Shown one piece after another: positions 45,024 through 52,614 of a DNA stretch of 64,000 nucleotides (the stretch's first letter is position 1; every line of letters starts with the position of its first letter). The stretch comes from Sphingobacterium kitahiroshimense (GTDB lineage Bacteria > Bacteroidota > Bacteroidia > Sphingobacteriales > Sphingobacteriaceae). The DNA lies in contig NZ_JAOQNK010000001.1 of assembly GCF_025961315.1 (NCBI RefSeq), positions 1,426,001-1,490,000 of the forward strand. Reading direction: 5' to 3'. The notes under the pieces were generated by a model. It worked only from the letters and a program-made list of their open reading frames with translations, was not told where the DNA came from and searched no databases. The translations under genes and the position numbers were made by a program.

Positions 45024-46329
45024 GATACTACTCATAATTCAGCGCGAATACTTTTCCCGTGTCAAAAAGAAATCATTCTTATTGATGACTTTTCTAGTCC
45101 CATTATTTTTCATTGCGCTTTACGGAGGGATATTTTATCTGACCAAGAAAAGTTTCAAAGACGCCCATGCACATGTATATATTCTGGATCAGCAGGGCAG
45201 TTTTGCAAAGCAGCTGAAAAGCGACCCTAACATTACTTTTACTGTCAGCGACCGCTCATTGCAGGATCTTAAAAAGCAGATTAAAGACGATGAGCAGAAC
45301 AGCTCCATCCTGGTCATTCCGAAAGAAATTTATCAGCAGTCTACCATCGAGCTGATTTCAGCAGATAAAGCCAATATCACGATCCAGAATGCAATAGCAA
45401 GACAGCTTGAAGGCATCATCCGCATCGGCGAATACAAGAAGCTAGGTATCGACCCAGAGCTGTTACAATCGGTGCAGCCTCATATCAGCGTCAATGCCAA
45501 AGAGCTAACAGAAGGTGGCGAGGAGAAAAACAGTAACACAGGTATTGCTATGGGTATCGGTGTAGGTTTAGCCGTATTGGTTTACTTATCGCTGTTTCTT
45601 TATGGTGTACAGGTGATGCGTGGTGTAATTGAAGAAAAGAGCAATCGCATTATCGAAGTTATCATCTCATCGGTCAAACCTTTCCAGCTTATGATGGGCA
45701 AGATCATCGGTATCGGAATGGTCGGGCTCACCCAGTTCCTACTCTGGATCATCTTGACCGGAGGCCTGGTTTTTGGAGCCACCAAACTGATCAATAAAGA
45801 AACCGTAGAACAGGCTGCAATGCAACAAGGAGGTCCCGGCATGAACACGGTCAGTCAGGCACCGGCTTCAGGTCTTGGATTTGGCATTTTACAACATCTG
45901 GAATCAGTCAATGTCACCGAAATTATCGTTTGCTTCTTTCTGTTCTTCCTATCCGGTTATTTACTTTACAGCGCCATCTTTGCTGCAGTAGGATCGGCAG
46001 TGGATAGTGAAACAGAAGCCAACCAATTTACCATGCCCATTACCATGCCTTTGCTATTGACCTATGTCTTGTCGTTTGGAGTCATTATTAACGATCCTAA
46101 CGGCCCCATTGCAACATGGCTAAGCTTTATACCTTTCACCTCCCCTATTGCCATGCTGGTCCGCATTCCGTTCGGTGTACCCACCTGGCAGATTGCTGTA
46201 TCGCTGGCATTGTTGGTAAGCACCTTTCTACTGGTCACCTGGTTAGCAGCCAAAATATACCGTGTAGGTATCCTCATCTACGGAAAAAAGGCAAACTGGA
46301 AAGAAATCATCAAATGGATGAAGTACTAA
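45016..46329 (+). CDS. ABC-2 type permease (NatB-like)
   Basis: A 437-residue membrane subunit. One transmembrane helix near the N-terminus (FLVPLFFIALYGGIFYL) is followed by a periplasmic domain of about 150 residues. A C-terminal set of five to six helices contains GVIEEKSNRIIEVIISSVKPF, a hallmark of NatB/ABC-2 exporters, and SGYLLYSAIFAAVGS. It is translationally coupled to the ATPase gene (8-base overlap). A terminator follows 17 bases later. Confidence 0.88.
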   Translation: MHKILLIIQREYFSRVKKKSFLLMTFLVPLFFIALYGGIFYLTKKSFKDAHAHVYILDQQGSFAKQLKSDPNITFTVSDRSLQDLKKQIKDDEQNSSILVIPKEIYQQSTIELISADKANITIQNAIARQLEGIIRIGEYKKLGIDPELLQSVQPHISVNAKELTEGGEEKNSNTGIAMGIGVGLAVLVYLSLFLYGVQVMRGVIEEKSNRIIEVIISSVKPFQLMMGKIIGIGMVGLTQFLLWIILTGGLVFGATKLINKETVEQAAMQQGGPGMNTVSQAPASGLGFGILQHLESVNVTEIIVCFFLFFLSGYLLYSAIFAAVGSAVDSETEANQFTMPITMPLLLTYVLSFGVIINDPNGPIATWLSFIPFTSPIAMLVRIPFGVPTWQIAVSLALLVSTFLLVTWLAAKIYRVGILIYGKKANWKEIIKWMKY

Positions 46330-46346
46330 ACCCTTTTAAACGTAAC

Positions 46347-46390
46347 AAAAACAGCTCTTTATTAATCCTAAAGAGCTGTTTTTAGTTTTA
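46347..46390 (+). terminator. Terminator of the ABC exporter operon
   Basis: A perfect 15-bp stem (46347-46361 with 46369-46383) with a 7-base loop runs into TTTTTAGTTTT. Confidence 0.85.
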
Positions 46391-46505
46391 ATTACCGTAA
46401 AACAAACATTTTAATATTAGGGACGATTTTTCACAATTTGTAGTGAAACCCAAAAAAAATATATCAGACGCATCTTACGACACGAAGTACATCAATACTG
46501 TTTGA

Positions 46506-47291
46506 TCAAATATAAATCTCGCCTTTCATATAAAGCACCGCATTTCCTGCCAGCTCTACCCTGTCGCCCAGCAGACGGCAGTATACTTCACCCGTACGTT
46601 CTGAAAGCTGAAATGCCCTCAATTCAGTTTTATTGAGTTGTCCTGCCCAATAAGGCGTCAGCGTCGTATGTGCCGAGCCACAGACAGGATCTTCATTAAC
46701 ACCGACCACAGGTCCAAAAAAGCGGGAAACAAAATCATGGTTTTCTCCCCTCGCCGTTACGATAAATCCCCTTGCAGCCATACCAGTCATCAAAGGTAGA
46801 TTGGGTTTTAAAGCCTCGATATCATTTTGCTTCTCGAAAACCAGCATATAATCAGTCTTTCCGCGATAAGCTGCAATCGGTTTTTTATCCGTTACTGCCA
46901 GCAGTGCATCGGTCAATTCAGTTTCCGAAAACTGGTCTGCAGGAAAATTGAGCACAAATTTATCCTGCTGTACGCTTACGGGAAGTTTGCCACTTCTTGG
47001 CGAATAAAAATTAATCGTTTCCTTTACTTGCTTTTCACAATGGGCCAAAACGTAGGCCGTGGCAAGAGTTGCATGACCACAAAGATCTACTTCCGATGCA
47101 GGTGTAAACCAACGGATTTCATAACCATCACCTTTAGGCACATAAAAAGCGGTTTCCGATAGATTATTTTCTGCGGTGATCTTTAATAGAATATCGTCCG
47201 CCAGCCACTCCGTTAAGGGACAAACGGCCGCAGGGTTTCCTTTGAATACCATATCCGTAAAAGCATCTACCTGATAAATTGTTAATTTCAT
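46506..47291 (-). CDS. PhzF-family isomerase
   Basis: A cytosolic protein of 261 residues with the two-lobed diaminopimelate-epimerase fold. Family marks: YQVDAFTDMVFKGNPAAV, the catalytic Glu in NNLSETAFYV, WFTPASEVDLCGHATL, and NEDPVCGSAHTTL. Most such proteins outside phenazine producers have no known substrate; no phenazine genes are near. The frame extends upstream to 47381, but TAACTTTG on the minus strand (47310-47317) marks the -7 box, so translation starts at 47291 (MKLTIYQVDAF). Confidence 0.9.
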   Translation of the reverse strand: MKLTIYQVDAFTDMVFKGNPAAVCPLTEWLADDILLKITAENNLSETAFYVPKGDGYEIRWFTPASEVDLCGHATLATAYVLAHCEKQVKETINFYSPRSGKLPVSVQQDKFVLNFPADQFSETELTDALLAVTDKKPIAAYRGKTDYMLVFEKQNDIEALKPNLPLMTGMAARGFIVTARGENHDFVSRFFGPVVGVNEDPVCGSAHTTLTPYWAGQLNKTELRAFQLSERTGEVYCRLLGDRVELAGNAVLYMKGEIYI

Positions 47292-47309
47292 ATTCTTATT
47301 CCTTTTAAA

Positions 47310-47317
47310 CAAAGTTA
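47310..47317 (-). promoter_or_regulatory. -7 box of the phzF-family gene
   Basis: It reads TAACTTTG on the minus strand, 18 bases before the ATG at 47291. It decides the start. Confidence 0.55.
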
Positions 47318-47441
47318 TCATATAAGTCTTAATGGATACAGATACAGCAACACGATTTTTATAGGATACAGCACAAAACACAGTTAATGCAATTAGGCAA
47401 AGCAGAACCCTAAAATCTTACCCTCATTTCCCCTTCAAATC

Positions 47442-47846
47442 TTAATTCTTCGCTGCACTGTTCCAAAAATCATCTTCCACTTCAATTCTTTCTGAAAACA
47501 GCCAGACTTCTTTTATTTTGTCATATTCGATCCGCAATAGATCGACACCTTTCATCGCAAGTGTCCCCTCACCTTTTGCTGCTTTGAAATGAATTGAAGC
47601 TGCCACAAGATTTCCATTATCACTTGTATATTCAATATCATCAATAGCAAAGGTACCGTTGCTCCATTGCATAAAGTTCCCCAAATGAGCAAACACCGCA
47701 GCTTTTCCGGTATACGTTCCAGATTGAACACCTTTTCCCGGCTGATGCCATACAATATCATCTGCAAATAAACTTCCGACTGTATCAAAGTCTCCTGTTG
47801 CTACCGCATTAAAATACGACTGCACTATTTTTACGTTTTTTGACAT
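47442..47846 (-). CDS. NTF2-like / SnoaL-type protein (first)
   Basis: A 134-residue single-domain protein of the NTF2-like cone fold. Typical traits: VKIVQSYFNAVATGDFDTVGSLFADDIVWHQPG at the start (a helix pair, then a strand with W and H), GTYTGKAAVFAHLGNFM, and a beta-rich remainder ending FWNSAAKN. Members range from isomerases and cyclases to simple ligand binders; the function here is unknown. It is divergent from an HxlR regulator gene at 47970, which probably controls it (inference from layout and an inverted repeat between them). Confidence 0.85.
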   Translation of the reverse strand: MSKNVKIVQSYFNAVATGDFDTVGSLFADDIVWHQPGKGVQSGTYTGKAAVFAHLGNFMQWSNGTFAIDDIEYTSDNGNLVAASIHFKAAKGEGTLAMKGVDLLRIEYDKIKEVWLFSERIEVEDDFWNSAAKN

Positions 47847-47888
47847 CCTATTTAATTTTATAAGTAAGTAAATTATATGACAAATTTC

Positions 47889-47936
47889 TACATTTGCAGT
47901 ACAATAGTCAAGTACCTACCTAAAAGTAGGGTACTT
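47889..47936 (+). promoter_or_regulatory. Divergent promoter and HxlR-operator candidate (first module)
   Basis: TACATTTG (47889-47896) is an exact -7 box for the regulator gene. Just after the expected transcription start is an inverted repeat AAGTACC-N13-GGTACTT (47910-47916 with 47930-47936). Its placement suits auto-repression and control of the divergent NTF2-like gene. Confidence 0.5.
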
Positions 47937-47969
47937 ACGTTAAAGTAATAATTACTGATTTACAGCACA

Positions 47970-48293
47970 ATGAATATAAATATAAATATTTCTGACGAAA
48001 ACTGTCCCCTAAGGAAAACACTTGAAATCATTGGCGGAAAATGGACCATGCTCATTATTTTCCAGATTAACGAACGCACCATCCGTTACGGCGAACTGAA
48101 GCGCTGTATTGTCGGAATCAGTGAAAAAATGCTGATCAGCCAATTGAAGTTTTTATGCGATAAAGATATTGTCCATAAAAAGTCCTTTGCCGAAATCCCG
48201 CCAAAGGTCGAATATACCTTGACCGAAAAAGGAAAAGAATTGCTACCCATTATTCAGACCATCATCCAGTACGGCCTCAAGCATGACATTTAA
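47970..48293 (+). CDS. HxlR-family (DUF24) transcriptional regulator, first
   Basis: A 107-residue winged-helix regulator. The signature is CPLRKTLEIIGGKWTMLIIFQI, then RYGELKRCIVGISEKMLISQL and PPKVEYTLTEKGKELLPII. Cys12, just before the first helix, is the position used as a redox or electrophile sensor in several members of the family. It is divergent from the first NTF2-like gene, with 123 bases between starts carrying an inverted repeat. It is likely a repressor sensing reactive electrophiles (inference). Confidence 0.9.
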   Translation: MNININISDENCPLRKTLEIIGGKWTMLIIFQINERTIRYGELKRCIVGISEKMLISQLKFLCDKDIVHKKSFAEIPPKVEYTLTEKGKELLPIIQTIIQYGLKHDI

Positions 48294-48308
48294 CCATACA
48301 AAAATACC

Positions 48309-48632
48309 TTATCCTGTAATTTTCAATGATTGTACCTGCTCATTAACAATCCGAACATGGTAAAACAGTACAACAGGGCTTCCAGTAAAATTTCCAGAAA
48401 CTACTGCTTTTAATATGCTTTCGGTTTCTCCTTTTTTATAGCTCAATGGCTTCATGACGGTTTTATATTGCTCATTTGCTGCGACAATCCAATTTTCAAT
48501 TTCTTTTCTCCCCCTGTATGTATTACTCTTGTCAACAATCAGGGCTGTTTCGGAAAAAAAAATTGCATAGGAGACACAATCAAAATTGTTCTGCGCACGA
48601 ACTAATGCGGCCATTACTTGTGGTATGTTCAT
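48309..48632 (-). CDS. NTF2-like / SnoaL-type protein (second)
   Basis: A 107-residue NTF2-like protein: MNIPQVMAALVRAQNNFDCVSYAIFFSETALIVDK, then a conserved turn with GRKEIENWIVAANEQY, and a beta-rich end (VVLFYHVRIVNEQVQSLKI). The frame is open to 48683, but that would overlap the end of the repaired SDR gene, whose stop is at 48655. The ATG at 48632, 22 bases after it, is preferred. It is probably the second gene of the SDR operon. The function is unknown. Confidence 0.75.
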   Translation of the reverse strand: MNIPQVMAALVRAQNNFDCVSYAIFFSETALIVDKSNTYRGRKEIENWIVAANEQYKTVMKPLSYKKGETESILKAVVSGNFTGSPVVLFYHVRIVNEQVQSLKITG

Positions 48633-48654
48633 TTCAAGTGTTTTTTTAAGGTTT

Positions 48655-49448
48655 TTAAATTGTTGGAATTGTACCTCCGTCAATAATAAATTCTGTTCCT
48701 GTCAAATAAGCCGCTCTTGGTGACACTAAAAAACCGACCAATTCGGCCACTTCCTGAGGTTCTGCCGGTCGGCCATAAGGAATACCCCCAAACTTTCCAT
48801 GACCTGCTGCACCGCTTCATCAACAGAAATACCAGTTCTTTTCGCGATTTCATCCATCATCCCTGTAGCACCATCTGTTTTGATCCAGCCCGGAGAGACT
48901 GTCAACACCCGAATACCTTTTGGTGAAACTTCATTTGATAAGCTTTTACTATAATTCACCAATCCTGCTTTAGCCGCTGCATAAGGTAATGTGGCATCAT
49001 ACAAAGGCAATCTAGCCTGAATAGAAGCTATATGAACGATAACGCCGTTTCCGCGAGCTATCATCTGAGGCAAAAACCCTCTATCCAGACGAACCGGAGC
49101 CAGCAAATTTGTATAAAACGTCTTTTCCCAATCCTCATCACTCAAAACAGCAAAGCCTCCTCCTTTCGTTTCAGAACTGCCCATATTGTTTACCAAAATA
49201 TCCAGCCTGCCAAATTGTTGCAGTATTTCACCTACGACCTTTATCGTACCAGAGGACGTACTTAAATCGGCCGGAATAAAGTGTAATTTTCCATTATCCT
49301 GCAGAGGTTCATTTCTTGCTGTAATGATTACGGTCGCCCCGGCATAAAGCAACCGCTCCGCAATGGCCCTACCTGTTCCCTTTGTACCGCCAGTTACCAA
49401 AGCAATTTTGCCCGATAATTCATCATTAAAATTAAATTCCTGTTCCAT
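48655..49448 (-). pseudogene. SDR-family oxidoreductase with a single-base frameshift near its end
   Basis: A short-chain dehydrogenase. The N-terminus has GKIALVTGGTKGTGRAIAE (NAD(P) binding), NNMGSSETKGG, and the active site with Ser in HIASIQARLPLYD, Tyr and Lys in PYAAAKAGLVNYSKSL. The intact frame stops at 48726 after a nonsense tail. Shifting by one base at the G5 run (plus-strand C run, 48785-48789) restores [18 protein letters not shown], then [17 protein letters not shown] and a stop at 48655, the expected SDR ending (264 residues). One missing G explains it. This is either a true disruption or a sequencing error in a homopolymer. It is divergent from an HxlR gene. Confidence 0.85.
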
Positions 49449-49512
49449 GTTCTAAAATATTTAAAACAAAGGTCTGCGACACAGCCGGTTTACACAAGTA
49501 CGGAAAAACGAA

Positions 49513-49569
49513 TTGCATAGGGATAAATTTTTCCCCTATTGCACATTTTGAAACATAGCCATAGCTTTG
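49513..49569 (+). promoter_or_regulatory. Divergent promoter and HxlR-operator candidate (second module)
   Basis: TTG (49539-49541) and TAGCTTTG (49562-49569) are 20 bases apart and form the promoter of the regulator gene. An inverted repeat ATAGGG-N11-CCCTAT (49517-49539), flanked by TGC and GCA, covers the -33 element. It sits between the SDR and HxlR starts. Confidence 0.5.
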
Positions 49570-49573
49570 TCGT

Positions 49574-49927
49574 ATGTATGAAAAAAAAATACCCCTAGAT
49601 CTAAATTGTGGTCTCGACCTCATCGGTGAAATACTGTATGGCAAATGGAAAATTCGTTTACTTTGGTTTATAAATGCAGGACATCAACGCCCAAGCGAAC
49701 TCCAGCGCAAAATTCCCGGAGCCTCCCGCCGCGTATTGCATATACAGCTAAAAGAATTAGAACAGCACGAATTGATTGTAAAGAAAATATATCCGATTGT
49801 CCCTCCAAAAGTGGAATACAGCCTGACCGAATTTGGTAAAACTTTAATTCCAGTAATCGCGGCTTTAGGACAATGGGGCGATGATCATGAAGAGCGTTTA
49901 CGAAATATCATTACGAAGCTTCAATAA
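49574..49927 (+). CDS. HxlR-family (DUF24) transcriptional regulator, second
   Basis: A 117-residue winged-helix regulator. The signature is CGLDLIGEILYGKWKIRLLWFI, then RPSELQRKIPGASRRVLHIQL and PPKVEYSLTEFGKTLIPVI. Like the first HxlR protein, it has a Cys at residue 12, preceded by Asn. It is divergent from the SDR gene, and the expected promoter ends 4 bases before the ATG, so its mRNA is nearly leaderless. The promoter carries its own inverted repeat, unlike that of the first module, so the two regulators probably bind different sites. Confidence 0.9.
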   Translation: MYEKKIPLDLNCGLDLIGEILYGKWKIRLLWFINAGHQRPSELQRKIPGASRRVLHIQLKELEQHELIVKKIYPIVPPKVEYSLTEFGKTLIPVIAALGQWGDDHEERLRNIITKLQ

Positions 49928-50252
49928 ATTAAAAATCACGAAGATACTGATAGATAAAACAACACTCTTATTGTTTTAAGAGACAACTCCTGTAGAATAG
50001 ACAAGTGAGAATCGCCAATTTCAGATCATAGCAAGATAGGCAAATTGCTTTGCGACAAATAAAACTCCCGTTTACCGGATTTTTTACCGAGCTTTTCAAA
50101 TTCACAAAAGATTCACCGAATCCTCCCCTCCATTTACCGAGTTTACCCGACTGTTCACCTGATTACCATTCCGACTTTTAGCCCCCTTATATACCTTTGA
50201 TTCAATCAATTAAATAATTCACAAATCAAAAAAACTTAAAAAGCTAAAAATC
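49928..50252. other. Gene-free 325-base interval with iterated TTYACC(N)GA boxes
   Basis: No gene is visible. Between 50071 and 50162 six short direct repeats of the form TTYACC(N)GA occur, at 50071, 50083, 50112, 50133, 50142 and 50154. They precede a -7 box TACCTTTG at 50192-50199 for the next gene. Spacing is irregular (12, 29, 21, 9 and 12 bases). Confidence 0.55.
50192..50199 (+). promoter_or_regulatory. -7 box of the exported NTF2-like gene
   Basis: TACCTTTG is an exact TAnnTTTG match, leaving a leader of about 45 bases before the ATG at 50253. Confidence 0.55.
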
Positions 50253-50693
50253 ATGAAAAATTCACTAAACTCAATCTTTATCGTATTTGCATTAATCGGA
50301 GCATTAGTCGCAATGACGAGCATGAGTTTTGCAAAAGGAAAGACTCCGAGAAACACAAATCCCATAACGGTAATTGACAGTTACGTACAGATCGCTGCAG
50401 ATGGTAATACAGAAGGTATACAGCACTTGTTCTCCGATGACTTCAAATGGACCCAATCATCCAATGCAAAAACAAAAACATACAGCAAATCAGAAGTTGT
50501 CAATTTTTTAAAGTCAAGCAAAGGACTAAAGCAGAACTGTAAAACAACCTACACCATCATGGAGAAAAATGAGAACTGTGTTATGGCCAAAGTAGAAATG
50601 AAGTATGACAATTTCACAAAAGTTGAATGTATCACCCTATGTAACGTAAATCAAGAATGGAGAATCAATCAAATCATCGAATCTTACAAATAG
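50253..50693 (+). CDS. Exported NTF2-like (lumazine-binding-like) protein
   Basis: A 146-residue secreted protein: the signal peptide MKNSLNSIFIVFALIGALVA continues to FAKGK, and an NTF2-like domain follows (PITVIDSYVQIAADGNTEGIQHLFSDDFKW, then the beta sheet NENCVMAKVEMKYDNFTKVE). It resembles the putative lumazine-binding branch (PF12893 type). It is the third NTF2-like protein within 3.3 kb and the only one exported. Several short repeats lie upstream of its promoter. Ligand and role are unknown. Confidence 0.78.
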   Translation: MKNSLNSIFIVFALIGALVAMTSMSFAKGKTPRNTNPITVIDSYVQIAADGNTEGIQHLFSDDFKWTQSSNAKTKTYSKSEVVNFLKSSKGLKQNCKTTYTIMEKNENCVMAKVEMKYDNFTKVECITLCNVNQEWRINQIIESYK

Positions 50694-50710
50694 CAACGAG
50701 CCCACGCAAC

Positions 50711-50748
50711 GAAAAAAGGTCTTAAAATTGAATTTTAAGACCTTTCCT
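50711..50748. terminator. Bidirectional terminator between NTF2-like gene and mnmA
   Basis: A 15-bp inverted repeat (50715-50729 with 50731-50745) has A-rich and T-rich flanks, with TTTTTTC on the minus strand. It lies between convergent stops at 50693 and 50771. Confidence 0.8.
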
Positions 50749-50770
50749 ATTTTATATAAATCTGTATAGA

Positions 50771-51862
50771 CTATTTCATTAAGAAGCCACCACCGATCAA
50801 ATCATTGCCTTCATAGAAAACAGCCGATTGACCAGGAGCAATACCTTTTACATTATGTACAAAGTCGATCTTTACCATGTCCCCCTGTTGTGAGATTGTA
50901 GATAGAGCACCAGCATCTTTATAACGCACCTTAGATATCGCTTCCATAGGCTGCTCCAAAGAAGCATATTTAACCAAATTTACATTCCGCACATAAGCGA
51001 ATGATTTTTCAAGCTCATGTTCTTCACCCAGCACCACGGTATTACTCTCCGGAAGGATCTCGACTACAAACATCGGTTTACCCAATGCGATACCAAGACC
51101 TTTACGCTGTCCGATCGTAAAATAAGGATAACCGATATGCTGTCCTACCACAGTACCATCTGTTAGGATAAAGTTACCAGGACCGATCTGTTGATCCAAA
51201 GTAGGCACTTTATGTCTTAAGAATGCACGGTAGTCATTATCCGGTACAAAACAGATTTCATAGCTTTCCGCTTTATTAGCAAGCTCCACCTGTCCCATAT
51301 CCAATGCCATCTGGCGAATTTCTTTTTTCGTGAACGATCCCAATGGAAATTGCGTACGTGCCAGGTTTTCCTGTGCAACACCCCAAAGTACATAAGACTG
51401 ATCTTTGTTTTCATCCTTACCTTTCGAAATCACGTAACGGTTATTATCGTGAAGACGAATATTGGCATAGTGACCTGTAGCAATAAATTCGCAGTCCAAT
51501 TTATTGGCGCGTTTCATTAAAGCCTCCCATTTGATATGGGTATTACACAATACACAAGGGTTTGGCGTACGGCCGGCAATATATTCATCAACAAAGTTGT
51601 CAATAACAAAATCGCCAAACTCATCTCTAATATCCAGTATATAATGTGGGAAACCATAATTCACCGCCAAAGAACGTGCATCGTTGATACTATCCAAGCT
51701 ACAGCATCCGGTCTCCTTAGACGAGCCACCAGAAGCAGCATAGTCCCAAGTCTTCATCGTGATCCCTATGACTTCATATCCTTGTTCATGAAGCATGACA
51801 GCCGCGACCGAACTGTCAACACCCCCACTCATAGCAACTAATACTCTTCCTCTTTTACTCAT
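50771..51862 (-). CDS. mnmA: tRNA-specific 2-thiouridylase
   Basis: Inserts sulfur at U34 of the tRNAs for Lys, Glu and Gln. The PP-loop is LVAMSGGVDSSVAAVML. The two catalytic cysteines are in NPCVLCNTHIKW and in SYEICFVPDNDY. The C-terminal beta-barrel contains VVGQHIGYPYFTIGQRKGLG and GIAPGQSAVFY. Its 363 residues match the family. A minus-strand TATCTTTG box (51880-51887) lies 17 bases before the ATG. Confidence 0.96.
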   Translation of the reverse strand: MSKRGRVLVAMSGGVDSSVAAVMLHEQGYEVIGITMKTWDYAASGGSSKETGCCSLDSINDARSLAVNYGFPHYILDIRDEFGDFVIDNFVDEYIAGRTPNPCVLCNTHIKWEALMKRANKLDCEFIATGHYANIRLHDNNRYVISKGKDENKDQSYVLWGVAQENLARTQFPLGSFTKKEIRQMALDMGQVELANKAESYEICFVPDNDYRAFLRHKVPTLDQQIGPGNFILTDGTVVGQHIGYPYFTIGQRKGLGIALGKPMFVVEILPESNTVVLGEEHELEKSFAYVRNVNLVKYASLEQPMEAISKVRYKDAGALSTISQQGDMVKIDFVHNVKGIAPGQSAVFYEGNDLIGGGFLMK

Positions 51863-52006
51863 TTTATTTTATTGAAATGCAAAGATAGGCTATTTGAAAT
51901 TTTTACGTGTTAATTTCTTGTAAATTTTATCTGTATCAAAATCAAGTCTTTCAAAAAAATACATGAAATAAATGGGTGAAAAATTTTAGAATTCGAATTA
52001 TCGGGG

Positions 52007-52014
52007 TATATTTG
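52007..52014 (+). promoter_or_regulatory. -7 box of the tRNA-Phe array
   Basis: TATATTTG is an exact match, 36 bases before the first mature tRNA 5' end. A TTTT at the -33 position lies 19 bases upstream (51984-51987). It is the only promoter seen for the five genes, so the array is probably one transcript. Confidence 0.55.
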
Positions 52015-52049
52015 CATCGCATTCAAAGTTAAACGGGGATGCAGGTTAA

Positions 52050-52125
52050 GGTGCCATAGCTCAGTCGGTAGAGCAAAGGACTGAAAATCCTTGTGTCGCT
52101 GGTTCGAATCCAGCTGGCACCACCA
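52050..52125 (+). tRNA. tRNA-Phe (GAA), copy 1
   Basis: A 76-base cloverleaf with CCA encoded. The acceptor stem is GGTGCCA/TGGCACC; the anticodon stem AAGGA/TCCTT closes the loop CTGAAAA with anticodon GAA. D-loop AGTCGGTA and T-loop TTCGAAT are canonical. It is the first of five identical tandem copies. Confidence 0.97.
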
Positions 52126-52162
52126 GATCTGAAAGTAACAGATTTAAAACAAAAACTTGGAA

Positions 52163-52238
52163 GGTGCCATAGCTCAGTCGGTAGAGCAAAGGACTGAAAA
52201 TCCTTGTGTCGCTGGTTCGAATCCAGCTGGCACCACCA
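52163..52238 (+). tRNA. tRNA-Phe (GAA), copy 2
   Basis: Identical in sequence to copy 1. The spacer after it differs from the others at two positions. Confidence 0.97.
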
Positions 52239-52275
52239 AATCTGAAAGTAACAGATTCAAAATAAAAACTTGGAA

Positions 52276-52351
52276 GGTGCCATAGCTCAGTCGGTAGAGC
52301 AAAGGACTGAAAATCCTTGTGTCGCTGGTTCGAATCCAGCTGGCACCACCA
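52276..52351 (+). tRNA. tRNA-Phe (GAA), copy 3
   Basis: Identical in sequence to copy 1; the following spacer is identical to the one after copy 1. Confidence 0.97.
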
Positions 52352-52388
52352 GATCTGAAAGTAACAGATTTAAAACAAAAACTTGGAA

Positions 52389-52464
52389 GGTGCCATAGCT
52401 CAGTCGGTAGAGCAAAGGACTGAAAATCCTTGTGTCGCTGGTTCGAATCCAGCTGGCACCACCA
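52389..52464 (+). tRNA. tRNA-Phe (GAA), copy 4
   Basis: Identical in sequence to copy 1. Confidence 0.97.
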
Positions 52465-52501
52465 AATCTGAAAGTAACAGATTTAAAACAAAAACTTGGA
52501 A

Positions 52502-52577
52502 GGTGCCATAGCTCAGTCGGTAGAGCAAAGGACTGAAAATCCTTGTGTCGCTGGTTCGAATCCAGCTGGCACCACCA
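52502..52577 (+). tRNA. tRNA-Phe (GAA), copy 5
   Basis: Identical in sequence to copy 1. The last base of its CCA is also the first base of the terminator stem. Confidence 0.97.
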
Positions 52578-52614
52578 ACAAAGTCCATCTCAAACGAGAT
52601 GGACTTTGTTATTT
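52577..52614 (+). terminator. Terminator of the tRNA array
   Basis: A perfect 15-bp stem (52577-52591 with 52596-52610) with loop AAAC is followed by ATTT. Confidence 0.85.

Larger units (their letters stand above)
52050..52577 (+). repeat. Tandem array of five identical tRNA-Phe genes, 113-base period
   Basis: Five 76-base tRNA genes alternate with four 37-base spacers, giving an exact 113-base period. The spacers differ from one another at only a few positions. Each spacer contains a short hairpin (AATCTG...CAGATT type), a possible processing signal. The array appears to be one transcription unit, closed by the terminator at 52577-52610. Confidence 0.95.

Noticed and set aside
46506..47291. 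Phenazine biosynthesis locus
   Set aside because: Only a PhzF-family isomerase is present; no other phz gene lies nearby, and the family is widely used for other tasks.
52050..52577. tRNA genes as an integration site of a mobile element
   Set aside because: No integrase, transposase or duplicated tRNA end was found; the repeats are complete tRNA genes with a regular period.
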